Source of the DNA: Xiphophorus maculatus
Lineage: Eukaryota > Chordata > Actinopteri > Cyprinodontiformes > Poeciliidae
Assembly: GCF_002775205.1 (NCBI RefSeq)
Contig: NC_036456.1
Span: 23,184,968-23,248,967, forward strand
Reading direction: 5' to 3'
Length of the DNA: 64,000 nucleotides
Part shown: positions 1 through 12,439 of the stretch, one piece after another
How positions within the stretch are numbered: position 1 is the first letter of the stretch
Layout: each line of letters begins with the position of its first letter
Made by a program: the position numbers and the translations under genes
Notes under the pieces: generated by a model
What the model saw: only the letters and a program-made list of their open reading frames with translations
Told to the model about the DNA's origin: nothing
Database searches by the model: none

Positions 1-1170
1 TGAACTGGGGAACAAGGAAGCTGTAACAACAAAATATCATCACAAATACAAATATAAAGGCTGAACCGCCATTTGCTGCCCAACCTGCCAATCATAATTA
101 GCAGCAAACAATCACAGCCTCCATATTCTGGGACTTCCTGAAGTGGCAGCGCCAGACAGGAGGACTGAGGACTAAACCGTTTCATTAGCTTCAGGTTGGT
201 TAAGCTGCTCCATGTAGTTTCTGGTGCTAAATAACATTTAAGAGTTTAATATTATTTATCAGGTTATTATTACTAATAGTAAAGTACAATTGTATCCAGC
301 TAATTTATTACATGATGTTGAATGTTTACATAACAAATATGGAAAGAAGATAATGTTAGGTTTCTGCAGATGTAAATTTTTTTTAATCTTAGGTTATGCT
401 ATTTTAGATTTAGTTTCCTACCTTTTATTGGTTGAACTGTTTCTACATTGTTGGAAGATGTATTTATTGTCTGCTCGTGTCTTTCTTCCCTCTTTTGTTC
501 TTTTGATTTTATATTTTTGTTTGATGTTTTTTCCTCTATTCCCTTTAGAGATTCTTTATATGTGTGTTTTTAAACTTTAATAGAGATTTTGGGGGAAAAC
601 AAGAAAAAAACCCAAAAGAAACAAAAACAAAACATGTTACTGAGGTGTTGTTTTTTTTTATATAATGGAAAAGTAACCAAAACCTGAGATAATATCTGGG
701 AGTAAAAATAAACACACAACTCTCTGTTTTGGTTGGTTTTCAGCCAATCAAAACCAGTGACATCACAGAGGTGTTTCCTGTTGCTGCTGGGAGAGACCTG
801 CTTCCTTCTTTGTGGTTTCAGTTGGTGTTTTAAAGCGTGAAGGTAAGATCTGATCAATTGTTTCTAGAATATTGTTCAGGGCTGACAGACAGATTCAGGA
901 GGAAAGTTTTATCAACTTAAAGTTTGAGCATTTTAGTTAACAACAGACCTGAGCTGTTTTTATTTGTTTATTATGACTTTAAGAATCTAAAGTTTTACTC
1001 TGCTTCTCGTGAAGGAGATTTAAATGTCCGCACCGTGATTTAAATGTTACTTAAAGTGCAAAAACCAAACCATGTCAGACAGAAGTCATGGTGAATGTTG
1101 ATGTTTTAGTGACCAATCCAGCCATAAACAGGAAGCAGAGAGAGACAGAGTGATACTGAGAGATAAGTAT
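1..1170 (+). repeat. Arm A of a 1.17-kb inverted duplication, with a candidate noncoding first exon
   Basis: This block is the reverse complement of 22985-24141 with only scattered differences (one mismatch in the first 60 bases). The match runs off the left edge of the window and ends near 1170, where the two copies diverge. Within it, around 770-842, is a stretch ending GCGTGAAG followed by GTAAGATC, a consensus splice donor at 843-844, which is kept in the other arm. I infer a promoter plus 5' noncoding exon that was copied, or a transposable element; no coding sequence is recognised. Short open frames at 290-580 and 570-857 look incidental. Confidence 0.8.
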
Positions 1171-1242
1171 CTTTAAGTTGATCTTTAAATCTGAGTTGAT
1201 GTGGAGTTTGACCAGTCAGATATTATTATGGTTTATTTAGTA

Positions 1243-2149
1243 CAGTCTTTCTCAAACTGTGGTCCCCGGAACACTGGTGGTCCGCGGGCGCCCCCTCGTG
1301 GTCCGCGAGGTACTGCATGTAAACGACCGTTTATTTGCCGCCGTGACGTCATCTCAAAGTGCGATGCTACAGCTAGCTTACCAAAGGATTGTGTTAAAAG
1401 TACCGTAATCATGGGAAACTGGCTTAAAACCAAGTCACTCAAAAGAAAAGCTTCAGATACCGGTGGAAAGAATATTATATGATCAGAGGAAGCTACGTCA
1501 TAGCTGCTGAGTGACGTAATGATTCCTTTGAGCGGTTAGCGGCAGGAATCTCTCCGGTTTGTCAGAACTGTTCTTCGTTTTTTATGAATTTGCTTGGCAA
1601 TGAATGATGCTTTGCTTTCCCGTCTACAGCTATTATTTTTATTTAATTAAATTATTAAATTAATTAAATACATTTAACACAATTGATAGAGATGGGTGGA
1701 TTATTTTTTATATTTGATGGTGCAGAAAAGGATTTTCTGTTTCTGCCAAAGCAACTCAAGTCTATTTGTCTTTAATTGTGCTTTTAAATGACAAATAGCC
1801 CTAAATTTTATGAATGCACATAATGATGGTAATAAAGAACAACTTTTTTTTTCCAGGTGTTTTGACATCATTGAAAAGCTCAGACACTTTCAGAATTTGT
1901 AAATAACTCAACATGTCCAAGTCGACCTGGACATTTTGTGGCCAGTCACATTTACCAAACAGCACCACTCCTCTCATTAGGAAGAACAAAGAAAACAACA
2001 ATACGTGAATTAATAAGCTAATATTGTTATTTCAGGTTGCATTATATATTAAGTTGTTATCGAGGGGCAATTTTCAGTCATGGATCAATTTAGTTGGTTT
2101 GTTAAATGGGTCAACTGGTCCTCAGCCTGAAAAAGTTTGAGAAACACTG
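1243..2149. mobile_element. Non-autonomous hAT-type DNA transposon
   Basis: The element starts CAGTCTTTCTCAAACTG and ends with the inverted counterpart AGTTTGAGAAACACTG. It is flanked by ATTTAGTA (1235-1242) and ATTTAGTT (2150-2157), an 8-bp target-site duplication with one mismatch. Eight-base duplications and CAG..CTG ends are the hAT signature. A short open frame near the left end (WLKTKSLKRKASD at about 1420-1460) resembles the start of hAT/BED-type transposase ORFs, but no transposase follows, so the copy is inactive. Confidence 0.75.
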
Positions 2150-2705
2150 ATTTAGTTAAACACAAAAGCAATTTAGATTATTTCATAAAACATACTTCAT
2201 AACCAGCAACCAGCTCTCCTTTCATGTTTTTAACTTCAGTTGTCTCTGCAGCAGCAGCAGCAACATTGAACCCATCAGGAAAAACATCAACTGCATCTCC
2301 TTTCCATTCTCCATGGCGATGATATAGTATGATGTGAGTCCATGTTAGATTTTACATTAATATGGGTTGTTGTGTTGTGAGGGGTTTTAATGTGACCCTT
2401 TTTAACTTTGAGCCCCTGCCCCTCCAGAGGCACCAACACCACTAGGTGCACTAGCTCACCTACTGGTGACTGGGGTATTTTCCAGTCACATAGCACCACC
2501 TAGTGGTGCACTAGGTGGTGCTCGTGTCTATCTGTGAACATTCCTGCATGTGTTAAAAGAGGTATTTTCTAGTCACATAGCGCCATTTTGTAGCACAATA
2601 TACTGTTACCTTGGTATAAAAACGTGTTATTTAACCTGTTGAAATTGGGCCACTGTCTCTTTAAGAAGCTCCTTCTCTTTCTGTATAGTATTTAGATCTA
2701 TGCAT
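2150..2705. other. Intergenic, with a 14-bp-arm palindrome at 2492-2522
   Basis: No gene is seen. Arms 2492-2505 and 2509-2522 are perfect inverted repeats around a 3-base spacer. A related word (GGTATTTTCYAGTCACATAG) occurs twice, at about 2473 and 2562, suggesting remnants of a small repeated element. Confidence 0.5.
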
Positions 2706-2965
2706 CTCTTTTTATCTTCCTCCCTTCATGAACACTGGACTTTATATTTTTCTTTGTTCTGTTTGTCAGTTTAAAATAATCCTGCCGCTGCCACCTGACG
2801 CAACCCAGTTTATTTTAGTTTTTCTCTGTAGTACCGAGAGGTGGCCACTAGAGGTCCCTGTTCATTTGTGTCACAGGATTCAAAGCTGTGACTCATTGAT
2901 CATGTCCCATAAACTCCTCCTGACACATCAACTCATCTCTGTTGCCTGCTGTCGGCCATGATGGA
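2706..2965 (+). repeat. TRIM-flanking duplicated module, copy 1
   Basis: This segment (CTTTATATTTT, then GTCAGTTTAAAATAATCCTG, then GAGAGGTGGCCACTAGA, then GACACATCAAC, then GGCCATGATGGA) recurs in direct orientation at about 6410-6695 on the other side of TRIM gene 1. Its last part recurs inverted at about 41164-41245, downstream of TRIM gene 3. It marks the duplicated genomic unit that carries the TRIM genes. No protein is recognised in it. Confidence 0.6.
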
Positions 2966-4001
2966 GACGTTAGAGGATTTTATATTTGGCTTTAAACATT
3001 AAACACTAAATGTTTCGATGTGAGCGAGAGGATAAAAAGAAAGGCTGTTTTATCTTTTCATCTCAAATGTAGCTGTGATGTTTTCACCAACGACCACTAT
3101 AGGAGGATTGAATAAGAAACAACAATTAATGTAGAAAAGCCTGTCAGCCTCACTGTTAGCCATGGTAGTAGATGTGTGATGCTGTGGGCCTGTCAGTCTT
3201 CTGGAGGATCAGGGAATCTTGTTTGAGTGAAGGGTTTTGTTGTGCAATAGGGATCCAACAATGTTTAGCTTATACAAATATCAATAATTAAGACTGTAAA
3301 GTTATTAGTAATATAATTATTAATAAAAGTGTCTCACAGTTAAACAAGCTGGAAAAGATAATCAGGGAAAATGAGCCAAACACCTTCAGTCTCTTGTTAA
3401 TAATCTATTTTAACACCACAGGATGTCGGACGCTGGACACACACACCAGAATAAACACAAACAGTTTCTCTCCACAGTATGAGGATTTATTTTAAAGAAA
3501 TAACTCAGCCAATAAACCGTATACATAAACTACAAATATGCAACTAAGCCAAAAACAGGTGGCGAGTGAATAATAAAATCTAAATCTAATCAACTAATAT
3601 GTTGATGAAAGAAATTGGAATACTGAACAACATCAAGATTATTTAACTAATAATAGTAAAATGTAATAAACTGAAATGCAGCAAATCTCAATTCAGCAAA
3701 GACAAGCATTAGAAAAACAACCAGGATGTTTATGGCATCATGTTTCCATCAGATCATCTACACATGGATTTGGTCAACATTTGGTCTGACAGAGTAATAA
3801 CTGCAGATGTAATCAGGTGGTGAATAAAAATCCTTAGATCAGAAACAGGAAGGGGCAGCACCCAAACAAAATCCAACATCAACAAAACAAACAAGATGAT
3901 AAAGTAGCTCCATAAAGACATCTGATCTCTGAGCAGTGAAGAAATAAAGACCTGGAATTAAAATACACATTTTAACCAACTGGACCTCAGATCACTGCTG
4001 A
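2966..4001 (-). other. 3' flank and probable 3' UTR of TRIM gene 1
   Basis: The sequence just below the TRIM1 stop is related to the 3' flanks of TRIM2 and TRIM3; for example the GGGTGCTGCCCCTTCCTG segment is shared with 34716-34734. A minus-strand AATAAA (TTTATT at 3486-3491) is a possible poly(A) signal. No other gene is seen. Confidence 0.45.
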
Positions 4002-5612
4002 CTATTTAGGTTTAATAAACTCAGCAGAGGATCCAAACCACATCGGCGTAATCCCAGCATACAGAGGCTGAGTGAATCTGGTCTGGACTGTGTGGATCAG
4101 AGTCATAGTTTTAGAGACGCTGTAGAAAGACAGAATACCTGCTCTGTGGTCCAGGTACACTCCTATTGTGGCGAAATCTGAACTTGGTAATGAAGTTACA
4201 ACGTTGTTGTGATAAAATACGTTACATACAAGGTCACAATATAAACACCAAGATTTGTCATTTTGTCCAAATACTTCTGTTCTGCTCGTGTCCTTGTATG
4301 AAACTCCGACACCAACTAGTCTCCCAGTCCACTCCACCTCCCAGTAACAACGACCAGTCAGACTCTCTCTGCTCAGAGCCTGTTTATGATCAGAGAATCT
4401 GTCTGGATGATCAGGATATGACTGTTCCTGTCTTATACATTTACATTTTCTGTTCTCCTCAGACAATAAAAGCTTCTTGTGTGCTGTGTTCGGATCCAGA
4501 GTGAGTTCTTGGAAATATTGTAGGAATTCACGTCTGGTTTTTGGTTCTGTTTCTGCCAGTAGAACATCCACCTCAGTGATCTTCAGTTTGATGTTTCTCC
4601 ATGTGTCTCTCAGGACGTCCTGCATTATGTCTCTGAGCTCTGACACAGCTGCTGTCACGTCCTCAAAGTATCTCAGAGGATGGATGTTGATGCTGGATGA
4701 GTGTGTAGACTCACTGAGTGCTGGCAGTGAGGGGTAGTTGAGGAGAAACTGGTTGTGATCCTCTGTGTGTGAGAGCTGCTCCAGCTCAGCGTCTTTCCTC
4801 TTCAGCTCAGTGATCTCCTGCTCCAGCTTCTCCTGAACATCTTTGACTCGACTCACTTCAGTTTCCTGCTGGGATCTGATCTGCTGCTTCACATCAGAGC
4901 TTCTTTTCTGGAGGAGACGGATCATCTCAGTGAAGATCTTCTCACTGTCCTCCACTGTTTTATCAGCAGAGACATTGATGGCCTCCACCCCCTGTTGAAG
5001 CAGCTTCACATCTTTCTCTTGGTCCTGGATTCTCTGATGGATTTGTTGTCGATTCTCCTGGAGCTCCTTCTGCTTCTCAGCTCTTTCTGCTTCTGCAGAG
5101 ATTGTTTCATAACCATCCATCAACATCTTCATCACCTCATCATGACAAGAGCAGATGCTTTCCATGAGAGTTTTGGTGGGATTCACCAGCTTGTGCTTTT
5201 TAAAAGCAGGAGATTCATAATGAGGCTGAAGATGATTCTCACAGTAAGAAATCAGACAAACCAGGCAGGTCTTGACAGCTTTCATCTTCCTCCCAGTACA
5301 AACATCACAGGCCACATCTTCAGGTCCAGCATAGCAGTGATCAGCTGCAGCAGTTTGGAGTCCAGTCTTCTTCAGATCCTCCACTAAAGCAGCTAACATG
5401 ACGTTTTTCTCCAGATCAGGTCTCGGTATGAACTCTTTCCTGCACTGAGGGCAGCTGTGGTTTCTCCTCTGATCTTCTCCATCCCAGTGGCTTTTAATGC
5501 AGTTCATACAGTAACTGTGTCCACAGGGAATAGTCACTGGATCCTTCAGTTGCTCCAAACAGATGGAACAAGACAAGTTTTCTTCGTCCAGTTGAACTCC
5601 TCCCTGCGCCAT
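4002..5612 (-). CDS. TRIM E3-ligase-like protein 1 (RING, B-box 1, coiled coil, PRY-SPRY)
   Basis: This is a single uninterrupted coding exon of 536 codons. A complete C3HC4 RING is visible (C15, C18, C30, H32, C35, C38, C54, C57), followed by a B-box-1-type zinc module at about 102-140 (CDVC, CLVC, YCENH). A long Glu/Lys/Gln-rich coiled coil spans about 175-300 and a PRY-SPRY domain about 350-536 (motifs LDPNTA, GRCYWEVEW, GVYLDHRAG, TQPLYAG). RING TRIMs are ubiquitin ligases, and SPRY is the target-binding part; the closest general type is teleost TRIM16/TRIM25-like. The start MAQ at 5612 is preferred over the in-frame ATG at 5636 because TRIM3 aligns from MAQ. B-box 2 is eroded to ICSCHDEVMKM with its CxxC lost. 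Specific targets are unknown. Confidence 0.93.
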   Translation of the reverse strand: MAQGGVQLDEENLSCSICLEQLKDPVTIPCGHSYCMNCIKSHWDGEDQRRNHSCPQCRKEFIPRPDLEKNVMLAALVEDLKKTGLQTAAADHCYAGPEDVACDVCTGRKMKAVKTCLVCLISYCENHLQPHYESPAFKKHKLVNPTKTLMESICSCHDEVMKMLMDGYETISAEAERAEKQKELQENRQQIHQRIQDQEKDVKLLQQGVEAINVSADKTVEDSEKIFTEMIRLLQKRSSDVKQQIRSQQETEVSRVKDVQEKLEQEITELKRKDAELEQLSHTEDHNQFLLNYPSLPALSESTHSSSINIHPLRYFEDVTAAVSELRDIMQDVLRDTWRNIKLKITEVDVLLAETEPKTRREFLQYFQELTLDPNTAHKKLLLSEENRKCKCIRQEQSYPDHPDRFSDHKQALSRESLTGRCYWEVEWTGRLVGVGVSYKDTSRTEVFGQNDKSWCLYCDLVCNVFYHNNVVTSLPSSDFATIGVYLDHRAGILSFYSVSKTMTLIHTVQTRFTQPLYAGITPMWFGSSAEFIKPK

Positions 5613-5880
5613 TTTAGCTCCCAGTAACGACTGCATAGTTTCCTCCTCTGTAGAACAACAGCAGCTCTGAGCTCTGATCTAAACATCATGTGTTGCTGCA
5701 GTGAATGAGGCCTGGAAGCTGTTAGCCTCAGCAGGAAACTTCCAGATCTGAAGAGGAGGGAACAGAGATGTGTTGGCAGGATGCAGCCTAGGAGGAGTTA
5801 TCAGACCTCGGTTTCCAGGAAGAGCCTGGAGGCGTGTCTCCCAATGCTGGGGTCTCTAAGCCTGTTTTCCCAAGTTTCTA
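5613..5880 (-). promoter_or_regulatory. TRIM1 5' UTR and proximal promoter, conserved with TRIM3
   Basis: Read on the minus strand, this block matches 38520-38717 upstream of TRIM3 almost base for base, so promoter and coding exon were duplicated together. No TATA box or perfect ISRE was found, unlike TRIM2. An element such as GAAGTTTCC (about 5735) contains only a half-site. Confidence 0.6.
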
Positions 5881-6409
5881 TGTGCAGAATTACAGAGAGC
5901 TGCAGCAGAAACCAGAGAACGGTTTGTTTATAAAACAAAGAGGATTTTTAAATAATCGTCTTTTTTCTTGGTTTAGGGAACTCTGCTACTGCTGCTGAAT
6001 ATTGTTTAATTTCATTCACAGAAATAAAGAGACCAAGGTTTTGGACTAGAATAATTTAGACTTTTGAATGTGAGGGCAATTACTTTTTTACACAGTTTGA
6101 GATTGATTTGAACAACTTTTCTCCCTTAATGAATCATCTGAAAACTATTTTTAATAGTGACAAAGAAGCCGAAACTGAAGATCACTGTATTCAGACTGCT
6201 TGGTGGAATTGGGTTTTCCCATGAATTAAATCTTAACTTTTAACTTTTCAATGACACACAGTGAAAGTTTCCATCTGTATCATATGAAAGCAGCTGGATA
6301 TTTATCAATCAGAAACAGATTAGCTCTGCTATGCTAGTTAGCTCTCATCTTTCATCATAAACACTGCTAAAAAAGGAGTCTATTGGTGTTGCTATGGCTT
6401 CCTGCCTGA

Positions 6410-6695
6410 CATGAACACTGAACTTTATATTTTCATTCTTCTGTCTGTCAGTTTAAAATAATCCTGTAGCTGATGAAGAGCAGATGATGTTTAATCAGAA
6501 GGAAATTTATTTTCTGGACACCTGGCGCGTCCCTGTTTATTTAGTTTTCCGCTGCAGTAGCGAGAGGTGGCCACTAGATGTCCCTGTTCATCTCTGACTC
6601 AGGATTCAAAGCTTTGACTCATCGATTGTAAACTTTATTGATGATGAACTTTCTGACACATCAACACTTTTCTCATCAGTCTTCAGCCATGTTGG
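6410..6695 (+). repeat. TRIM-flanking duplicated module, copy 2
   Basis: This is a direct repeat of 2706-2965 with an internal insertion (about 6475-6520) and small differences. It shares the GAACACTG.ACTTTATATTTT start, the GAGAGGTGGCCACTAGA core and the CTGACACATCAAC...AGCCATG end. TRIM1 therefore sits between two copies. Confidence 0.6.
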
Positions 6696-7230
6696 ATGAT
6701 TTCAGAGCAGGAAACAGATTGAAACAGTTTCATCTTTAATAATTAGAAGTTTTCCATCTCCACAAATGTAACCTTTATATTTTATGTGTAAATCTTTGAA
6801 TTTTGGACATATTTATATTTACATATATTAATCTTCCAGAGATGGAAATCAGATGATTTTTCCTTCAGTCGGCTTTGATTGATTATTGACAGGCTGATAC
6901 TGTAATTAAATCACCATAATAAGATTCTAGAAAAGCAGAAAAATTAGCAGGAAAATTCATGAAAAGAATAAAAATTTGATGCCTGATGGAAAGAACTTGT
7001 TTTCAACTTTTCAACTTATTTAAAATCTGATGTAACACCAAAAACACAAAATAAATAATAAAATTCATGTTTTGTAACATTTTTGTAAACTTTTTAGAAA
7101 ATGTTACAAAACATGAAAAACTGATTTTAATAATTGATCACAAGGAGACTTTTTTCTGGGGAGTTTTATTACGTTTTATTTCCTTTTTATTAACAAAACG
7201 TTTACCACTGGAGAGATGCACCAGTGCCTC

Positions 7231-7263
7231 TCATTCATTCATTCATTCATTCATTCATTCATT
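7231..7263. repeat. (ATTC)n microsatellite
   Basis: About eight perfect copies of the tetranucleotide TCAT. Confidence 0.9.
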
Positions 7264-7711
7264 GATGGAACAAAACATCTAAAAACAATCTTGATATTTA
7301 AAGTCTGCTTTCTTTTAGTTTAGTGTCGAAACTCTTATTACCTTTGAAATATTTCAAACATTTATTTTTTTTGATAATTACTTAATATTAAACCAAATTT
7401 CAGGGCCTCAGTTAAAAATTGTGAAAATGTTAAATATTGGAAATAAATGTCATGTTTTCATTTGCTGTAAAATCATCATAATTACCTAAAATAAAGACTT
7501 GAAAATGAGTCTGTCATTAATATAAGTAACATGTTTCACTGAGTGAACTGCACTCCTGAACTTTACTGAATACAACTGTATATACTTATAAAAAATATTT
7601 TTAAAAATCTCTTTTTTTCATTCTCCCATTAAATTTTAAACACCTGTAAACTGAAAACAGTGTAACTGAAGTCATAATCCTTGTTTGTGTGCAAAAAACT
7701 TGTTCAAGCAG

Positions 7712-7783
7712 ATTATTATTATTATTAGTAGTAGTAGTAGTAGAAGTATTATTATTATTAGTTATTAGTATTATTATTATTAT
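7712..7783. repeat. Compound (ATT)n/(AGT)n microsatellite
   Basis: Runs of ATT switch to AGT and back to ATT across about 70 bases. Confidence 0.9.
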
Positions 7784-10700
7784 GTGATTGCATCATTATT
7801 TATGCCATACAACATGTCTGTTGTTCTGATTATTCCCAGGAAGACGAAGCGCGCTGTGAACCAGGAACCTGTTTTGCAGTCAAACATGAAGATTTCCATC
7901 TAAAATGGTGATAAAGCAGAAACGTAATGACGGCGACACAAACGAGACTGAATGCATGACTGCTTCTTTCCAAGATGAAGTGATTAACCATCAAACATGA
8001 TTCAAACAAAGGATCTATTTAAACCAGGAAGTGGATTCCTTGGTGATCTTGTTCCTGGAGCAAATGACTGGAAGTACAGAGGAAAATCTTTTCAAATCTT
8101 CCCAAAAGTTTCCTACTTGAAACAAATGTGAGATCAATGAGGAAATACCCAAATTAAAAATAGTGAGGAAACTTCAAACGCTTTCATTGGTTATTAATTA
8201 CATCGAGTTGTAAATGAAGAGTCAGTGACGGTAAATCCTCTGATCCACGTGTTTATTAAGGATGAAGGAATGTAGATTTCTCTTTGAAGGTCTAGTAAAA
8301 ACTGGGATTGTTTACGACACTGAAGCCATCAAGGAAACACCAGCAGTTATTTTTAGTTACTCTAAACTTAGATTACAGGATAATTTCCTACAGCAGGTTA
8401 GTCTATTTATAGATCTTACAGAGAAACCAGACCTTCAGAGGTTTTACTGGTTCAGGAAACAATTAACAGAAAAAACATGATGTCATCATAGTGGGAGAAA
8501 AATGTGTTTAATAAAAAATGAATTAAAGGAAGCTAACAAGAATTAATGCTGATGGACAAGGAGGTAAAATACAGGAATAAATGGAGATAAAGTGCAACAG
8601 GAACAGGAGGGAGAGGAGAACCAGAGGGACTGATCAGAGACGCAGCTGAGGAAGAAAGAAACAAAGATGAGAAACTCAAACTAAAAGAAAGAAACACTGA
8701 TCCAAAGAATAAACAATGAGAAAACATGAAGAACCACAGAATAAACTAAAAATGACAGACTATGAGTAATAATCAAACAGAAACAAATGAAAACCAAAGT
8801 TAGAACCTCTAAGGATCGCAGCACATTTATCTTTTCAAACTCCATTTAAAACACGATTTGTGGATTTATTGAACATTTTGGACCCATTCATTCATCATCA
8901 TGTTATAAAAACGTTGGAGATGAAATGGGATTGGAGGAAATCTTCAGAATAAGTTTAACACATTTAAATTTAGGAAGGGAAATGTTGGTGAAGACGTTGG
9001 TTTTTGTTGATTCCTAAACTGTCAGTGGGTTTTAGACAGAAATCAATTTTTGTTCATTTTGAAGCTTTAAAAATGTAGAAAACAACTTATTCTAATTCAG
9101 TTTTTTATTTTGTTGCTTTTGTTCATTATTGTTACTTTTAAACATCAATAATGATCTTTTTTTAACTCAAAAACAGAGAAAAATAACCAATGAAAAACAA
9201 TACAACGATCATTTTATGGTTATAAATCAGCAGGATTTACATGTTATTACCCTAAATATTTATAGATTTTCTTGTTGTAATAAAATCAAAGTGTTTATGT
9301 CCTTTTAGAAGTGGCTCTCATAAATAAGTGCTTACATAAACAGTTCAGCAGGTGAAAGCAGGTCACATGAAATCATTCATAACTTAACAGATCAGCTGAA
9401 CATAGAAACTACTGGAGGAACCAGTTTGTGGAGCGACTGATGGAAAATCATCTGAAGGAAAAACTGACGAGTAAAACCAGAAACACACAGTCAGCAACAC
9501 GACGCTTTGACTTTTCAGCTGATTTTGTTTCAGATATTTTACACAATACAGTTGAAATGTTGAGTCATGTTGGTTTGTGTTAATTTTACCCTTTAACATC
9601 TTAACCTCTGTCCCACTCAGCTTTAAGATTTTTCAGTTTGCTGGATTTTTCTGTCATTTGTTTCTTCGCTTTTCTTCTACAAATTATAGAGTGAAAACAG
9701 AGCAAAGAAAAAACCCATTTAATCTCAGACATGTAATGGTGGATAAAAACAGCTTGTTGATAAAGTTTTGTTTCCTCAGGTGGTAAAAACTCCTGAAAAG
9801 CTTCACTGAGCCTCTGGATTTCATGGCCCAGTCAGCAGCAGGTTCAGATAAAGTCCAACTTTACTCCAGTTTAAGGTCAAGGTGATAAATAATGGGTTTA
9901 TTCAAAGGAGTGAAATGTGTGTAAAATGTTAAACAATTATGGTTTATATGAGAGGGAACAATCTGATCACAAATAACTTGTTTAGAAATTGAATATTATT
10001 TTTCATGAAGGTTTGTTTTTTCTTCCTGGCTCAGATGAGGGAGTTCAGCTTCAGCTACATAAACTACACACGTCTTCCAGTAAAACCTGTAAATCTGCAC
10101 ATGATAAACACCTGAGTGAGTAATTAAAAACAAGCCGCTAACAGTTTATGGAAGAAAGGTGATGTATGATGCTTTGTAGCGCAGCTGCTAAAAATAACCG
10201 TCTCTTATCATTTAGTCGAAACGAAGCCGCTTTAATTAGGAGACTGTGAAGCTCTTTGTTTTGAAACTGCAAATCAGTGACTATATTATCTCTGAGGGAA
10301 TCAGATAAAGTTTCTGCTACAGGAAGAAATGAACAATGAACAAAAAGCTTCACTGTGGATCTAAATCTGTTCTTCGGGTTTAACATCTTCATCTGTGCTT
10401 CAAAATAAAATGCTGTGAAACTGCAAATGAAACTACATTTAAGGTGAAATTTAGTTTTATTGTGAAATTAAACTATCCAATTATGTTTTTTATTTTATAA
10501 GTTTAGAATTACAAACAGCAAATCACTTCTTCAATGGGAAACTGGCATTATTTAGCATAATTAGAAAACAAACAGAGTGAGATCGTTAATATTTATGCAA
10601 AATGAAAATAAGTAAAAAGCCTCCTTAAAAATAAAGCTAAAATAAGCTGCAGGTAAATAACATAAAACGACTGAAATTCAAAGTAAATGAAACTGGAAAA

Positions 10701-12439
10701 AATGCTAAAACTACCATTTCTTGTTCTGGTTTCCATATTTAGATTTTCAGTTTCTTTAAATAGCTTCAATACTCAACAAGTTCCTCATTTTACAAAGTGA
10801 AAAATCACAGAAAAGAGCAACAGATGTCAAACTTTCCACCAGTGAAGATTTCAGGAAATTCACTCCAATGTTGGAGCTTTCAGAAAGAAACCAGGGAAAT
10901 TCATCTCAGTTTAGTTTTATTAACTGGTATCTTATTTACCACAGCCTGTCCAGGTCTGAGGTTTTTATGTTTTTATGTGTTACTTTCCCGTCCTTTTGGA
11001 GGAAAACCATTTCCATTTCCTGCTTCAACAACCCGGTTAAACTTTTACTGCCGTCTCCAGACAGTCATCTTGTATGTGGGTCAGAAGTCTAAACAAAACC
11101 ACAACACAAAGTTTATAAAAGCAACCATCTGTCAGCCTGTTTGATTATAAAAGAAATATATTTTGTGATCCTGATGGCGAAATATCAGAACTATAAGGTA
11201 ATTTGTTTAGTGTTTGGGGTCTTGCTACTTAAAAATCTTAAATATCTTCCAAACTCCTAAAGAATAAATAAAATGCAAATATATTTTATAATTGCATTGA
11301 TGTTTTCCTTCTAAGACCTAATAATGCTGTTAGCAACTATTACATTAACAGTAATAGTTTAGTAAATGACCACTGCAGATCATATCTTAAATTTACTGAG
11401 TTAAAACTTCTCTTATGGTATTTTTTCTTTTCTGATAACAGATGGTGCAGCAGAGTTACAGTTAATTTTAGAAACTATTCTGAAACTGTTCTTTCTTGTT
11501 CCTCTGTACACTGTGGGTGAAACTGAGCCTCCTGTGGTGCATCTGCAGTCAGAAGTTTCTGTATTTAAATTAGACAAAGTTTCAGCAGAGAAGACAAATC
11601 AGTTCTGGGCTGAGCTTCTGCAGCTGCTTGTTTTCTTTGAGACGTTTCTGTGTTTTCTACTGAAGCTCTCAGGTTCATCATGTCTGATGACAGAAACTCT
11701 CCACCAGTAAATATACGTTTCAACAAAATCCCTCATCTTCAATTTGTTTTAACTGGATTAAGTTTCAAACCTGAAACTTCTGAGAAATGTTTGGTTTTCT
11801 TGATCAATTAAAACATCTGAATAGAAACTCAGTCAGACCTGATAAACTCATTTCAGAGTCACTGTTTGAATAATTTAATCACTGATGTGTGACAGCAGAT
11901 AAAAAGACTCAGGCAGAAGTTTCCCTTTTCTTAATGGTGAAGATAAAAATATATTCAAACCCTCCACAGTTACTGGCACTGTAACTGTGGAGAGATGTGC
12001 AAAAAATCTTTAAATAAAATAAATTAATATCATGTTTCTAATCTCTGACCTAAAATTGGGTAGAAAATCCTGTTTCAACATAATGTCTTCAATTAAAGAA
12101 AGTACATATATCATAAAAAATCAAGTTGATTAGATCAGCAGAGGTTTTAATTCATGAATGCAAAAGCCCACTCCACTTAGCCACTGTGCAAAATGGGAAA
12201 GACAACAAGCCACTAACTGGCCTTATGCACTGGTGGTTCTTACATCGATGCCCTCCTGGGTAATCCTGTCGTTCTGCCTCTTAACCAATCAAACTACAGG
12301 AAATATTTTCAAATCTGTGGCAAATTCAAAATGAATATCAATCCTGCACAAACAATGTGAAATAGTTTCCATATTTCCAGCCACCAGCATGGTTTTCCAA
12401 TCACAAAGGACAGTATGTTAGTACTCAGTGTGTTATTGT

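Larger units (their letters stand above)
5881..12420. other. Long intergenic region without recognisable genes
   Basis: Apart from the duplicated module at 6410-6695 and two microsatellites, I recognise no exon, RNA gene or clear transposon here. Open frames such as those at 8262-8480, 10138-10392, 10797-11144 and 11513-11710 are short, lack family motifs and have AT-rich composition like their surroundings. Confidence 0.5.

Noticed and set aside
1201-1482. 93-residue frame
   Set aside because: Lies mostly inside the hAT element; at best a transposase N-terminal remnant.
4995-5387. 130-residue open frame antisense to TRIM1, also seen antisense to TRIM3 (38943-39335) and partly TRIM2
   Set aside because: It mirrors the conserved coding strand of the TRIM coiled coil and B-box; conservation follows from the sense gene and the peptide has no independent motif.
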